The notes under the pieces are model-generated. The model did no database searches, had not been told where the DNA came from, and saw only the letters and a list, made by a program, of their open reading frames with translations. A stretch of 64,000 bases of DNA, taken from Gillisella vitis (lineage in GTDB: Bacteria > Pseudomonadota > Alphaproteobacteria > Rhizobiales > Rhizobiaceae). The position numbers were made by a program, and so were the translations under genes. The first letter of the stretch is position 1. Every line of letters begins with the position of its first letter. The stretch spans positions 3,121,501 to 3,185,500 of the forward strand of contig NZ_CP056047.1 in assembly GCF_021559775.1 (NCBI RefSeq), written 5' to 3'. Shown in pieces: positions 8,225-20,854 of this stretch.

Positions 8225-11104
8225 CTATTCCGCCGCTTCCAGCTTGCCGGAAATCCGGCGGGACTGGCGCGACAGTTCATCATAGTCCCGCTGCCATTCG
8301 GTCGGACCGTTCGAGGGCGAAACCTGCACTGCGGTCACCTTATATTCGGGGCAATTGGTCGCCCAATCGGAATAATCCGTGGTGATGACATTCGCCTGCG
8401 TATCGGGGTGATGGAAGGTGGTATAGACCACGCCCGGCGCGACGCGGTCAGTGATCAACGCACGTAGCGTCGTGTCGCCGGAACGACTGGCCAGCTTGAT
8501 CCAGTCTCCTTCCTTGATACCGCGCTGTTCGGCATCATGCGGGTGGATTTCGAGCCGGTCTTCTCCATGCCAGACGGTGTTTTCGGTGCGCCGCGTCTGC
8601 GCGCCGACATTATACTGCGACAGAATGCGTCCAGTGGTCAGCAGCAGCGGGAAGCGCGGGCCGGTGCGCTCGTCCGTCGCCACATATTCGGTGCGGATAA
8701 ACTTACCCTTGCCGCGCACGAAGCCATCGACATGCATGATCGGCGAACCTTCCGGGTGCTTTTCATTGCACGGCCATTGCACCGAGCCTTTTTCCTCCAG
8801 CATCTCATAGGAAACACCGGCAAAGCTGGGCGTGGTCGCGGCAATTTCTGCCATGATCTCGGACGGATGGCTGTAATTCCAGCCTAGCCCCATCGCCTCA
8901 GCCATTTTCTGGGTCACTTCCCAGTCGCTATAGCCATTCTTGGGGCTCATCACCTTGCGCACCCGGTTGATGCGCCGCTCGGCATTGGTAAACGTACCGT
9001 CCTTTTCCAGAAAGGTCGAACCCGGCAGGAAGACATGCGCGTAATTGGCGGTTTCATTCAAAAACAGATCGTGGACAACAACGCATTCCATCGCCGCCAA
9101 GCCTGCCGAAACATGTTTGGTATCCGGGTCGGATTGCAAGATATCCTCACCCTGGACGTAAAGCCCCTTGAACGTGCCTTCCACCGCCGCATCCAGCATA
9201 TTGGGAATACGCAGGCCCGGCTCGTTGTTCAGCGTCACACCCCAGAGTTTCTCGAAGGTCTCGCGGGTGGCATCGTCGGAAATATGCCGATAGCCCGGCA
9301 GCTCATGGGGGAAAGACCCCATATCGCAGGAGCCCTGCACATTGTTCTGCCCACGCAGCGGGTTTACCCCGACACCCGGACGGCCGATATTGCCGGTCGC
9401 CATGGCCAGATTGGCAATCGCCATGACAGTGGTCGAGCCCTGGCTATGCTCTGTTACGCCCAACCCGTAATAGATCGCCCCATTGCCGCCGGTGGCATAA
9501 AGCCTGGCCGCCCCGCGCAGATCAGCAGCAGGTACGCCTGTAAACGCCTCAGTTGCTTCCGGGCTATGCTGAGGATCGGCCACAAAAGCCGCCCAATCCT
9601 CAAATTCTGACCAGTCGCAGCGCTCGCGGATAAAGGCCTCGTTGGCCAGACCTTCGGTGACAATCACATGCGCCAGCGCCGTCAGCACGGCAACATTGGT
9701 GCCGGGCTTCAGCGGCAGATGGAAAGCTGCCTCAACATGCGGCGTCTTGACCAGATCGATACGGCGCGGATCGATAACGATCAGCTTCGCGCCCTTGCGC
9801 AACCGCTTTTTCAGCCGCGACCCGAACACCGGATGGCCATCGGTCGGATTGGCACCGATCACGAGCACCACATCGGAATGCTCGACACTGTCAAAATCCT
9901 GCGTACCCGCCGACGTCCCGAAGGCTTGGCCAAGACCATAACCGGTCGGTGAATGACAGACGCGGGCGCAGGTATCGACATTGTTATTGCCAAAGCCAGC
10001 CCGGATCAGCTTCTGCACCAGATAGGTTTCTTCATTGGTGCAGCGCGAGGAGGTAATGCCGCCGATGGAATCGCGGCCATATTGATATTGCAACCGCTTG
10101 AACTCGGAGGCCACATGCGCGAAGGCCTCCTCCCAGGTCACTTCCCGCCACGGATCGGTAATTTTCTCCCGCACCATCGGATTGAGGATGCGATCCTTGT
10201 GGCTGGCATAGCCATAGGCAAACCGGCCCTTGACGCAGGAATGGCCGCGATTGGCCTTGCCGTCTTTCCACGGCACCATGCGCACCAGTTCTTCGCCGCG
10301 CATTTCCGCTTTGAAGGAACAGCCAACGCCGCAATAGGCGCAGGTCGTCACCAGCGAATGCTCCGGCTGACCAATAGCGATGACGGATTTTTCCGTCAGC
10401 GTCGCGGTTGGACAGGCCTGCACGCAGGCCCCGCAGGAAACGCATTCCGATTCCAGAAACGCCTCATGGGCGCCCGGCGACACCCGGCTGTCAAAGCCAC
10501 GCCCCTCAATGGTCAGCGCAAACGTACCCTGCACTTCCTCGCAGGCCCGCACACACCGCGAACAGACGATGCATTTGGAGGGATCATAGGTAAAATAGGG
10601 ATTGCTTTCGTCCTTCGGCATGTAGCGGGCATTCAACCCTTCACCAGCCCGGGTCTTGACGTGGTTGTCACCCTCATAGCCGTAGCGAACATCGCGCAGG
10701 CCCACGGCCCCTGCCATGTCCTGCAATTCGCAATCGCCATTGGCTGCACAGGTCAGACAGTCCAGGGGATGGTCGGAGATATAAAGCTCCATCACCCCCT
10801 TGCGGATAGCTTTAAGCCGCTCCGTCTGGGTGTGAACGACGATACCGGGCGCGCAGGGCGTGGTGCAGGAGGCCGGGGTACCATTGCGGCCCTCGACCTC
10901 CACCAGACAGAGCCGACAGGAACCAAAGGCATCCACCATATCGGTAGCGCACAGCTTCGGCACCTGAATGCCCGCCTCCATTGAGGCCCGCATGATCGAC
11001 GTGCCTGCCGCCACCGTCACCTCACGGCCATCAATGGTCAGCGTCACAGTTTCGGTGGAAAGCGAAGCCGGGGTACCATAGTCAATTTCATGGATCAGAG
11101 ACAT
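8225..11104 (-). CDS. fdsA: NAD-dependent formate dehydrogenase alpha subunit (Mo/bis-MGD, Fe-S)
   Basis: The 959-aa catalytic subunit oxidises formate to CO2 at a molybdenum bis-MGD centre. Domains in order: an N-terminal NuoG-like [2Fe-2S] domain (about 15-100; FGSCRLCLVEV), a His/Cys cluster segment (CLTCAANGDCELQDM), two ferredoxin-type [4Fe-4S] motifs (CIVCSRCVRACEE and CVSCGACVQACP), the Fe4S4-molybdopterin domain (CAYCGVGCSF) and the molybdopterin oxidoreductase domain. The likely Mo-ligand cysteine is in VDTCARVCHSPT; the context has Cys where other family members have Sec. Near the C-terminus is the dinucleotide-binding domain. It starts 5 bases after the fdsB stop, so it is in one operon with fdsG and fdsB. 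Length and motif order match FdsA. Confidence 0.97.
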   Translation of the reverse strand: MSLIHEIDYGTPASLSTETVTLTIDGREVTVAAGTSIMRASMEAGIQVPKLCATDMVDAFGSCRLCLVEVEGRNGTPASCTTPCAPGIVVHTQTERLKAIRKGVMELYISDHPLDCLTCAANGDCELQDMAGAVGLRDVRYGYEGDNHVKTRAGEGLNARYMPKDESNPYFTYDPSKCIVCSRCVRACEEVQGTFALTIEGRGFDSRVSPGAHEAFLESECVSCGACVQACPTATLTEKSVIAIGQPEHSLVTTCAYCGVGCSFKAEMRGEELVRMVPWKDGKANRGHSCVKGRFAYGYASHKDRILNPMVREKITDPWREVTWEEAFAHVASEFKRLQYQYGRDSIGGITSSRCTNEETYLVQKLIRAGFGNNNVDTCARVCHSPTGYGLGQAFGTSAGTQDFDSVEHSDVVLVIGANPTDGHPVFGSRLKKRLRKGAKLIVIDPRRIDLVKTPHVEAAFHLPLKPGTNVAVLTALAHVIVTEGLANEAFIRERCDWSEFEDWAAFVADPQHSPEATEAFTGVPAADLRGAARLYATGGNGAIYYGLGVTEHSQGSTTVMAIANLAMATGNIGRPGVGVNPLRGQNNVQGSCDMGSFPHELPGYRHISDDATRETFEKLWGVTLNNEPGLRIPNMLDAAVEGTFKGLYVQGEDILQSDPDTKHVSAGLAAMECVVVHDLFLNETANYAHVFLPGSTFLEKDGTFTNAERRINRVRKVMSPKNGYSDWEVTQKMAEAMGLGWNYSHPSEIMAEIAATTPSFAGVSYEMLEEKGSVQWPCNEKHPEGSPIMHVDGFVRGKGKFIRTEYVATDERTGPRFPLLLTTGRILSQYNVGAQTRRTENTVWHGEDRLEIHPHDAEQRGIKEGDWIKLASRSGDTTLRALITDRVAPGVVYTTFHHPDTQANVITTDYSDWATNCPEYKVTAVQVSPSNGPTEWQRDYDELSRQSRRISGKLEAAE

Positions 11105-11109
11105 GGTCT

Positions 11110-12678
11110 TTACTCCGCCGCTTCAACCAGGGGGGCAGGCGCAAAATCCTGCGGGAAATGGGTCATCGCACTCATGACAGGATAGGGCGTAAAGCCGCCA
11201 AGCGCGCAAAGCGATCCAAATTTCATGGTGTTGCAGAGATCTTCCAGCAGCACCTTGTTCTTTTCGGGCTCAATGCCCTTTGCAATCCGGTCCACGGTTT
11301 CGACGCCGCGTGTCGAGCCAATCCGACAGGGCGTACACTTGCCGCAGCTTTCGACCGCGCAGAATTCCATGGCAAACCGCGCCTGTTTCAGCATATCGGC
11401 GCTGTCATCGAAGACAACGATCCCGGCATGACCGATCAAGCCGCCGGCCGCAGTAAAGGCTTCATAGTCGAACACCGTACCGAACAGCGAGGGCGGGAAA
11501 TAGGCACCCAGCGGCCCGCCCACCTGCACCGCCTTCACCGGACGGTCCGTGAGGGTGCCGCCACCGATATCGTTGATGATCTCGCCCAACGTTAGACCGA
11601 AGGCCGTCTCGTAAAGGCCACCGTGTTTGACATTGCCAGCAATCTGGATCGGGATGGTGCCATGCGACCGGCCAACGCCGTAGTCGCGGTAGAACTGCGC
11701 GCCGCGGTCCATGATGACAGGAACGGAGGCCAGCGACATGACGTTGTTGACAACGGTTGGCTTACCGAACAGCCCCTCCAGCGCCGGAAGCGGCGGCTTG
11801 GCCCGCACCACACCGCGCTTGCCTTCCAGGCTGTTGAGCAGCGAGGTTTCCTCACCACAGACATAGGCGCCGGCCCCTTCCCGGACCTCCATATCGAAAG
11901 CGTAAGCAGAGCCTAACACGGAAGCTCCGAGAATACCCTGCTTGCGGGCGATCTCGATGGCTTCACGCATCACGACGATGGCATGCGGATATTCCGAGCG
12001 GGTATAGACATAGCCCTTGGTGGCACCGACAGCGATCCCGGCAATCACCATGCCTTCGATCAGCACGAAGGGATCGCCCTCCATAATCATCCGGTCGGCA
12101 AAGGTGCCGCTATCGCCCTCATCGGCATTGCAAACGATGTATTTCTGGTCCGCTTTGGCGTCCGCCACGGTTTTCCATTTGATGCCGGTAGGAAAGCCCG
12201 CCCCGCCGCGACCGCGAAGGCCGCTTTCGGTCACCTGGGCGACAATGTCGGCGGGCGGCATGGAAATCGCCTTTGAGAGGCCGGTCAGGCCCTTGTAATG
12301 CCGATAATCTTCCAGCGACAGCGGATCGGTAATGCCGCAGCGGGAAAAGGTCAGCCGCGTCTGGTTCTTCAGGAAAGGAATATCGCTGGTCAGGCCGTGA
12401 CAGAGCGGATGGGCAGCCCCGGTCAAAAACCCGGCATCGAACAGGCCCGCGACATCGGAAGGCTTGACCGGACCATAGGCGATCCGACCGCGGTCCGTGC
12501 GCACTTCGACCAGGGTTTCCAGCCAAAGCATGCCCCGCGACCCATTGCGAATGATCGTCACATCGACATGGCGTGCCGCAGCCTCCCGCTTGATAGTGGC
12601 GGCAACCTTATCAGCCCCGACCGCCAGAGCAGCGGCATCCCGGGGAACGAAAACGGTAATGCTCATCGGCCCGTTCAT
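11110..12678 (-). CDS. fdsB: NAD-dependent formate dehydrogenase beta subunit (FMN, NADH site)
   Basis: This 522-aa diaphorase subunit resembles NuoF fused to an N-terminal thioredoxin-like ferredoxin domain (about 1-100). It passes electrons from the alpha subunit through FMN to NAD+. The NADH/FMN site is visible as GLRGRGGAGFPTGIKW, with CNADEGDSGTFADR and YVCGEETSLLNSLEG following. The C-terminal [4Fe-4S] motif is ESCGKCTPCRIGSTRG with a later Cys in LCNTMKFGSLCALGG. The N-terminal ferredoxin-like domain appears to lack its cluster cysteines, as I expect for this subunit. Its start overlaps the fdsG stop in an ATGA. Confidence 0.96.
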   Translation of the reverse strand: MNGPMSITVFVPRDAAALAVGADKVAATIKREAAARHVDVTIIRNGSRGMLWLETLVEVRTDRGRIAYGPVKPSDVAGLFDAGFLTGAAHPLCHGLTSDIPFLKNQTRLTFSRCGITDPLSLEDYRHYKGLTGLSKAISMPPADIVAQVTESGLRGRGGAGFPTGIKWKTVADAKADQKYIVCNADEGDSGTFADRMIMEGDPFVLIEGMVIAGIAVGATKGYVYTRSEYPHAIVVMREAIEIARKQGILGASVLGSAYAFDMEVREGAGAYVCGEETSLLNSLEGKRGVVRAKPPLPALEGLFGKPTVVNNVMSLASVPVIMDRGAQFYRDYGVGRSHGTIPIQIAGNVKHGGLYETAFGLTLGEIINDIGGGTLTDRPVKAVQVGGPLGAYFPPSLFGTVFDYEAFTAAGGLIGHAGIVVFDDSADMLKQARFAMEFCAVESCGKCTPCRIGSTRGVETVDRIAKGIEPEKNKVLLEDLCNTMKFGSLCALGGFTPYPVMSAMTHFPQDFAPAPLVEAAE

Positions 12679-13154
12679 CGACGGGCCTCCATCAGCAGTT
12701 CGTCAAGACAGTTCTCATCCAAACGGCCATGCAATTCCCCGTCCAGCATGGCGGCGGGCGCGCAAGCACAGAGACCAAGACAGAAGACCGGCTCCAGCGT
12801 CACCGCGCCATCAGCGGTGGTTTCATGCCAGTCGATGCCGAGCCGGGCCTTGATCGTTTCGCCAAGAGGCTCGCCACCCAGGGATTGGCAAGCCTCGGCC
12901 CGACAGAGTTTCAGGACATGGCGACCAGAGGGATGATCACGAAAATCATGGTAGAAACTGACAACCCCATGGACTTCAGCCCGCGACAGGTTCAAGGCAC
13001 GGGCAATCACAGGTTTGGCGGCATCAGGTACACACCCGAATTCGCGTTGAATTTCATGCAGGATCGGTAAAAGGGGGCCTTCGAGATGCTTGAGGCCATC
13101 GATGATCGCCTCCACCCTGGCCATATCGGCTTCCGCCGCCACATGCATATTCAT
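12675..13154 (-). CDS. fdsG: NAD-dependent formate dehydrogenase gamma subunit
   Basis: A 159-aa NuoE-like [2Fe-2S] subunit, first gene of the fdsGBA-fdhD-fdsD operon. Cluster cysteines are visible in LCRAEACQSLGG and, after about 40 residues, in CLGLCACAPAAML. The ATG at 13154 is chosen because GGAGGAAGCG precedes it immediately; the open frame extends 19 codons further upstream but without support. The stop overlaps the fdsB start (ATGA). A LysR-type gene ends 92 bases upstream on the same strand. Confidence 0.95.
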   Translation of the reverse strand: MNMHVAAEADMARVEAIIDGLKHLEGPLLPILHEIQREFGCVPDAAKPVIARALNLSRAEVHGVVSFYHDFRDHPSGRHVLKLCRAEACQSLGGEPLGETIKARLGIDWHETTADGAVTLEPVFCLGLCACAPAAMLDGELHGRLDENCLDELLMEARR

Positions 13155-13246
13155 CGCTTCCTCCTCAACGGCCAGCAACGACGGCATGCATCGCGCGGCA
13201 AGACGGTACACTCACCCGTTTTGCGAGAATGAATCCAGCCCGTCAC

Positions 13247-14182
13247 TCAGGTCAATACCGCTGTATCGTTACGCGATAGAAAAAACCTATCAAAGACTTG
13301 TGCGGCTGCGAGGCGGCGAGCCTCATGCAATAACGCCGAAACCAGCGGCGTATAGGGTTCACGATGGGTTGCTACCAGCCCGACAAGATGCTGGGCCTGC
13401 GGCTCGACAATCGGCACCATGCGAATTTCCTCTGGAAAACCGAAGGATTCCGCAACGTTACGCGGCATGATCGACGACCATTGCCCGGTCCGGATATGAG
13501 AAAACAACACGATCATCGAGTTGGATTCCAGTGTCGGTCGAGGCACCACTCCCGCCTCGGTGAAATGCTGATTAATGATGCGCCGGTTCTGCATATCGGC
13601 CGTCAATAGGCAAAGCCGAAGATCAGAAACCTCTCGCCAGGTCACACTTTCCCGGTCGGCCAGCGGCGTGCCGGTCGCCGCAATCAAGTGATAACGCTCG
13701 GCATAGAGCGGGACAGACGTCACCCGGCCAAGCGGTTCATTGTCGAGATAGGTAATACCCGCGTCGATCTCGAGATTTTCCAAAAGGCTAAGGACCTGGA
13801 GAGAATTGCGCGACACCACCTGGAACGTCACAGCCGGATGATGCGCCTGAAATGGTTCCGTCAGCCTCTGCACCATCGCCAGCGCCGTCGGGATCACCGC
13901 CAGGCGAATATGTCCAGCCAGACCGTTGCGCGCCGCCCGCATTTCCTCGCGCATGGTGCGCGCATCGCCGACAATCCGTCGCGCCCATTCCAGCACCCTT
14001 TGTCCCTCGGGCGTCAGGCCTTGAAACCGGGACCCGCGTTGCACCAGGATGACACCCAGTTGATCTTCAAGCTGGCGGATCGCCGCTGACAGCGTGGGCT
14101 GGGAAATGCCGCATTCTTCCGCAGCACGACCGAAATGCTGGGCGCGGGCAAGAGCGATGAAAAATTCCAGCTTGTCGATCAT
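13247..14182 (-). CDS. LysR-family transcriptional regulator, probable fds regulator
   Basis: A 311-aa LysR-type regulator. The N-terminal winged helix (residues 1-60) contains the usual LysR pattern FFIALARAQHFGRAAEECG and SQPTLSAAIRQLEDQLG; the rest is the periplasmic-binding-like effector domain (about 90-295). It lies immediately upstream of fdsG on the same strand with a 92-base gap, an arrangement known for formate-dehydrogenase LysR regulators in other proteobacteria. Control of the fds operon, with formate or a related compound as effector, is inferred from position. I could not pick a convincing T-N11-A operator by eye. Confidence 0.88.
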   Translation of the reverse strand: MIDKLEFFIALARAQHFGRAAEECGISQPTLSAAIRQLEDQLGVILVQRGSRFQGLTPEGQRVLEWARRIVGDARTMREEMRAARNGLAGHIRLAVIPTALAMVQRLTEPFQAHHPAVTFQVVSRNSLQVLSLLENLEIDAGITYLDNEPLGRVTSVPLYAERYHLIAATGTPLADRESVTWREVSDLRLCLLTADMQNRRIINQHFTEAGVVPRPTLESNSMIVLFSHIRTGQWSSIMPRNVAESFGFPEEIRMVPIVEPQAQHLVGLVATHREPYTPLVSALLHEARRLAAAQVFDRFFLSRNDTAVLT

Positions 14183-14259
14183 CGCTGCACCGCCTGTCGC
14201 CCGAGCCTTGAATCATCGGAAAGGCCGAAGCACGTCCTTTGTCGGCAGTCCCATGCGCA

Positions 14260-14625
14260 TCAATCACGCAGGTCGAATGTCGTATCCTCGCCCGCCGGTG
14301 AACAATACATCTGGTACAGCACCGATACCAGTTCCTTCACCGCCGGATTGGTGATCGAATAATAAATCTGGCGCCCGGACCGGCGGCTTTCCACCAGATT
14401 GTCCATCCGCAACCGTGCCAGTTGCTGTGAAACAATGGCCTGCTGCAACTGCAGAAGCACTTCCAGCTCGCCAACCGTCTTTTCCCCTTCGCTGAGAATA
14501 CACAGAATCAACAGCCGGTTTTCATGGGACAGGGCCTTCAGAAGAGCAGCGGCGCCTGCTGCTTTCTGCATGAAGTTGGCCAATTGGCTCGCCGGCGTTT
14601 CGGCGTCTGTTGAAGAAGCGATCAT
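14260..14625 (-). CDS. ArsR-family regulator of BigR/SqrR type (two conserved cysteines)
   Basis: A 121-aa winged-helix repressor of the ArsR/SmtB fold. The DNA-recognition region is TVGELEVLLQLQQAIVSQQL followed by the wing SRRSGRQIYYSI. There is no metal-site motif (no ELCVCDL). Instead there is one Cys in alpha2 (LILC, residue 42 from the ATG at 14625) and one in the last helix (QMYC, residue 108). These are the positions of the redox/persulfide-sensing pair in BigR (Cys42/Cys108) and, one residue off, in SqrR. An ATG nine bases upstream (14634) is an alternative start; neither has a strong ribosome site. It sits 79 bases downstream of ldh and 77 bases upstream of the LysR gene, all on one strand. 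Sulfide/persulfide sensing is inferred. Confidence 0.8.
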   Translation of the reverse strand: MIASSTDAETPASQLANFMQKAAGAAALLKALSHENRLLILCILSEGEKTVGELEVLLQLQQAIVSQQLARLRMDNLVESRRSGRQIYYSITNPAVKELVSVLYQMYCSPAGEDTTFDLRD

Positions 14626-14704
14626 AGGTTCCATCGAATGACAATGTCTACGGACTGCTGAACACCGGATGAAGGGAAGCGGATCAGCGACGGACAAAAA
14701 CTGC

Positions 14705-15778
<1,074 letters not shown>

Positions 15779-16401
15779 TCAAAACGGCCAAAAATGTACG
15801 ATATGCGATGCCAGACGTCGTTATGTTTTCCCCATACCACCATGCTTATGAAGGTCTGCTGCGATCGTCACCTGCACCGCTTTACTTCACGTCTAAATCA
15901 ATTGAGAAGAGTATTACTTCTGAGTAAGCGCGGACAGTGACGTTACGTGAGGCGAGTGTCAACCGCGGCATCCGGCCATTTTTGTGATAGAATGACCCCT
16001 TCGGACATAAAAAATAATGGTAGCGCAATCATTTGGGATAGGAAGGTCGTCGGCCTGCTTTCGAGAGCATTGGCACCATTAAGAACTAGCAATTACGCTG
16101 TGCAGCGAGCGCTAAAGAGAAGCTGGAAAACAACGCTCAAACACCAGTACCCAAAACACAGGCTCGCCTTGCCCAACACTGTATGGCGCAAAGTGAAGCT
16201 TTCGATGTGTTTTATTTTAATCTGAATACGGGAAGAGTACACATTGAAACCGTACGACCGAAAGCATTTTCAAAATCATCGGCTGCTTCCGCATATTTTC
16301 CCAAATTCAACCGGCTTGAACGAAAAAATTATGCAGTAAACTTAAAAGATTACAGTATTTTAAGGGTGTTTGATGAAATCGAGCACGCTTTAGAAGTTAT
16401 C

Positions 16402-16430
16402 ACAAAAAAAGCGGCCACGAGGGCCGCCTT
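16402..16430 (-). terminator. Rho-independent terminator of the atp operon
   Basis: Read on the minus strand, a GC-rich stem (GGCGGCC... with GGCCGC; plus-strand arms 16411-16416 and 16422-16427) is followed by seven T. It begins about 28 bases after the atpC stop. Confidence 0.9.
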
Positions 16431-16457
16431 GAAAACCGAAAATGAAGAAGCCGTCAA

Positions 16458-16865
16458 TCAGGCTGGAACCAGGACGCCGTTAAGATGCGTCATTGCGTTC
16501 AAGAACTGCTCCAGCTTGGTCCGGTGTTCGTGATTTTCCGTATCGTCCAGCTCAGCTTTGGCCAATTCGATCCGCTTCATCAGCGTATCGCGGCTCAATT
16601 CATCGACCGGTACGGCACTTTCCGCCAGCAGAGTCAGTCTTTCCGGTGTGATATCAGCAAAGCCACCAAAAATGACATATTTGCCGGTTTTTCCGGAAGC
16701 AAACTTCACCGTTACGACACCTGGCTTGATCACCGTCATCGTCGGCGCATGGTGGGCCATGACGGTCATCTCACCTTCGGTCGCCGGAATGACAACCTCG
16801 CTTACCTTTTCCGAGATCAGCAACCGCTCGGGGGAAACGAATTCGAAATTGAAATTGTCAGCCAT
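16458..16865 (-). CDS. atpC: ATP synthase F1 epsilon subunit
   Basis: A 135-aa epsilon subunit, part of the F1 central stalk that couples rotation and can inhibit ATP hydrolysis. The N-terminal beta-sandwich begins FEFVSPERLLISEKV and contains EGEMTVMAHHAPTMTVIKPG; the C-terminal helical hairpin follows from about residue 90. It is the last gene of atpHAGDC, 68 bases after atpD, with a perfect hairpin in that gap and a terminator downstream. Confidence 0.96.
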   Translation of the reverse strand: MADNFNFEFVSPERLLISEKVSEVVIPATEGEMTVMAHHAPTMTVIKPGVVTVKFASGKTGKYVIFGGFADITPERLTLLAESAVPVDELSRDTLMKRIELAKAELDDTENHEHRTKLEQFLNAMTHLNGVLVPA

Positions 16866-16894
16866 GGCTTTTTACTTTCTAACGCTGGAAACTG

Positions 16895-16921
16895 AACGCA
16901 CGGTCATAAACCGTGCGTTCT
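16895..16921 (-). repeat. Intercistronic hairpin between atpD and atpC
   Basis: An 11-bp perfect stem, GAACGCACGGT (16895-16905) with ACCGTGCGTTC (16911-16921), encloses a 5-base loop, in the 68-base atpD-atpC gap. There is no T tract, so it is not a standard terminator. It may affect processing, stability or epsilon expression. Confidence 0.75.
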
Positions 16922-16933
16922 TCGATCCATGGA

Positions 16934-18409
<1,476 letters not shown>

Positions 18410-18415
18410 TCAAGC

Positions 18416-19297
18416 TCAGAGCGCTTCGGCGCCTGCAATGATTTCGATGAGTTCGGTGGTGATCTTGGCCTGCCGCTGGCGATTGTAACTCAGCGTCAAC
18501 TTGTTGATCATCTCACCGGCGTTGCGCGTGGCATTGTCCATAGCGCTCATTTTAGCGCCCATTTCACCGGCGGCATTTTCAAGAAGCGCACGGAAAATCT
18601 GCACCGCAATGTTGCGCGGGATCAGGTCGGACAAGATCGAAGCCGCATCCGGTTCGTAATCATAGATCGCGGCAGCGCTGCTGGAAGCTGCCGGAGCATC
18701 GCCAACAGCCGCTGGAATCAACTGACGGGCTGTCGGGATCTGGCTTATAACCGACTTGAACTCCGAATAGAACAAGGTGCAGACGTCGAATTCGCCCTTG
18801 TCGAACATGGAGATCACCTTGCGGGCAACCGTATCCGCATTTTCAAACGCAACGCGCTTGACCTCGCGAAACTCTGTCCGCTCGACGATCAATGCACCGA
18901 ATTCCCGACGTAGACTGTCATAGCCCTTCTTGCCGACGCAATAGATCTTCACGGTCTTGCCCGCTGCCAGCAAGCTGCGCACATGATCACGCGCAAAGCG
19001 CGAGATCTGTGAATTGAAACCGCCGCAAAGACCACGCTCGGCCGTGCAGACGACGAGCAGATGCACGTCGTCCTTGCCGGTGCCTGTCATCAACGTGGAC
19101 ACGCCGTCATCGCTGCCAACCGCCTGAGCGATATTGGCGAGAACAGCGCCCATGCGCTGCGAATACGGCCGGGCGGCCTCGGCCGCCTCCTGCGCACGAC
19201 GCAACTTAGCCGCAGCGACCATTTTCATCGCTTTGGTAATTTTCTGCGTCGCCTTGACGGAGGCGATCCGGTTTTTCAGATCCTTTAGTGAAGGCAT
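18416..19297 (-). CDS. atpG: ATP synthase F1 gamma subunit
   Basis: A 293-aa rotor-shaft subunit. The N-terminal helix carries [20 protein letters not shown] and the C-terminal helix [20 protein letters not shown] with [12 protein letters not shown], the two coiled-coil strands that turn inside the alpha3beta3 ring. The [12 protein letters not shown] segment is also typical. It lies between atpA (30-base gap) and atpD. Confidence 0.97.
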   Translation of the reverse strand: MPSLKDLKNRIASVKATQKITKAMKMVAAAKLRRAQEAAEAARPYSQRMGAVLANIAQAVGSDDGVSTLMTGTGKDDVHLLVVCTAERGLCGGFNSQISRFARDHVRSLLAAGKTVKIYCVGKKGYDSLRREFGALIVERTEFREVKRVAFENADTVARKVISMFDKGEFDVCTLFYSEFKSVISQIPTARQLIPAAVGDAPAASSSAAAIYDYEPDAASILSDLIPRNIAVQIFRALLENAAGEMGAKMSAMDNATRNAGEMINKLTLSYNRQRQAKITTELIEIIAGAEAL

Positions 19298-19327
19298 CCG
19301 TTAATCCGTCCTTGGCTCGAGTCCGAT

Positions 19328-20854
19328 TTAGGCGAAAGACTTTGCGAACGTATCGAGAGCAGCCTTGAGCTTGCCCTTGACGTCATCGCTGATAGCCTTC
19401 TCCGTGCGGATTGCATCGAGGATGTCCTTGCCTTCTGTCCGGAGATAGGAAAGCACGCCATGCTCAAATCGACCGACATCACTGACGGCAAGCTTATCGA
19501 GATATCCGTTGACACCCGCGAAAATCACAACAACCTGCTCTTCCACCTTCAACGGGGAGAACTGCGGCTGCTTCAGAAGTTCGGTAAGGCGCGCACCACG
19601 GTTCAGCAAGCGCTGCGTGGCAGCATCAAGGTCGGAACCGAACTGGGCGAAGGCGGCCATTTCACGATACTGGGCAAGCTCACCCTTGATCGAGCCAGCA
19701 ACCTGCTTCATGGCCTTGATCTGAGCGGCAGAACCAACACGCGAAACCGACAAACCAACGTTCACAGCCGGACGAATGCCTTGATAGAACAGGTCGGTTT
19801 CAAGGAAGATCTGGCCGTCAGTGATCGAGATCACGTTGGTCGGAATGAAGGCCGACACGTCGTTGCCCTGGGTTTCAATCACCGGCAGAGCGGTGAGCGA
19901 ACCAGCGCCACGCTCGTCGGAGAGCTTGGCAGCACGCTCAAGCAGACGCGAATGCAGATAGAAAACGTCACCAGGATAAGCTTCGCGGCCCGGAGGACGA
20001 CGCAGCAACAGCGACATCTGACGGTAAGCAACAGCCTGCTTGGACAAGTCGTCGTAAGCGATCAGGGCGTGCTGGCCCTTATCGCGGAAATATTCGCCCA
20101 TCGTGCAGCCAGCGAACGGAGCCAGATACTGCATAGGAGCAGGATCAGAAGCGGTTGCCGCGATGATGATGGAGTATTTCAGAGCGCCACGCTCTTCCAG
20201 AACTTTAACGAACTGGGCGACGGTGGAGCGCTTCTGGCCGATAGCCACGTAAACGCAGAACATCTTGTCATCGCCACCGGCATCATGTGCAGGCTTCTGA
20301 TTGAGGAAGGTGTCGAGAATGATGGCGGTCTTGCCGGTCTGACGGTCGCCAATGACCAACTCGCGCTGGCCGCGGCCAACCGGAATCAGAGCATCGATGG
20401 CCTTGATGCCTGTCGACATCGGCTCATGAACGCCCTTGCGCGGAATAATGCCAGGAGCCTTGACGTCAACGCGCGAACGGATTGCCGAGTTGATGGGACC
20501 TTTGCCGTCAATCGGATTGCCGAGAGCGTCAACAACTCGACCCAGCAGCTCAGGACCAACAGGAACTTCAACGATGGCGCCGGTCCGCTTAACGGTGTCG
20601 CCTTCCTTGATATCGCGGTCGGAGCCGAAGATAACCACGCCGACATTGTCGGATTCGAGGTTCAGCGCCATACCCCGGATACCACCGGGAAACTCGACCA
20701 TTTCACCGGCCTGAACATTGTCCAGACCGTAGACGCGGGCAATACCGTCACCGACGGACAGAACCTGGCCGACTTCGGAAACTTCAGCGTCCTGGCCAAA
20801 GTTCTTGATTTGATTTTTCAGAATTGCGGAAATTTCCGCGGCGCGGATATCCAT
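19328..20854 (-). CDS. atpA: ATP synthase F1 alpha subunit
   Basis: A 508-aa non-catalytic nucleotide-binding subunit. The P-loop reads [13 protein letters not shown], with the [19 protein letters not shown] lead-in and the signature SYLH-type segment seen here as [18 protein letters not shown]. Length matches the family. The start codon shares a base with the atpH stop (TGATG), so translation is coupled. Confidence 0.98.
   Translation of the reverse strand: MDIRAAEISAILKNQIKNFGQDAEVSEVGQVLSVGDGIARVYGLDNVQAGEMVEFPGGIRGMALNLESDNVGVVIFGSDRDIKEGDTVKRTGAIVEVPVGPELLGRVVDALGNPIDGKGPINSAIRSRVDVKAPGIIPRKGVHEPMSTGIKAIDALIPVGRGQRELVIGDRQTGKTAIILDTFLNQKPAHDAGGDDKMFCVYVAIGQKRSTVAQFVKVLEERGALKYSIIIAATASDPAPMQYLAPFAGCTMGEYFRDKGQHALIAYDDLSKQAVAYRQMSLLLRRPPGREAYPGDVFYLHSRLLERAAKLSDERGAGSLTALPVIETQGNDVSAFIPTNVISITDGQIFLETDLFYQGIRPAVNVGLSVSRVGSAAQIKAMKQVAGSIKGELAQYREMAAFAQFGSDLDAATQRLLNRGARLTELLKQPQFSPLKVEEQVVVIFAGVNGYLDKLAVSDVGRFEHGVLSYLRTEGKDILDAIRTEKAISDDVKGKLKAALDTFAKSFA

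Noticed and set aside
15947..16225. 92-codon open frame upstream of the atp terminator
   Set aside because: Start lacks a ribosome site and the composition is that of AT-rich non-coding DNA; treated as part of the gap.
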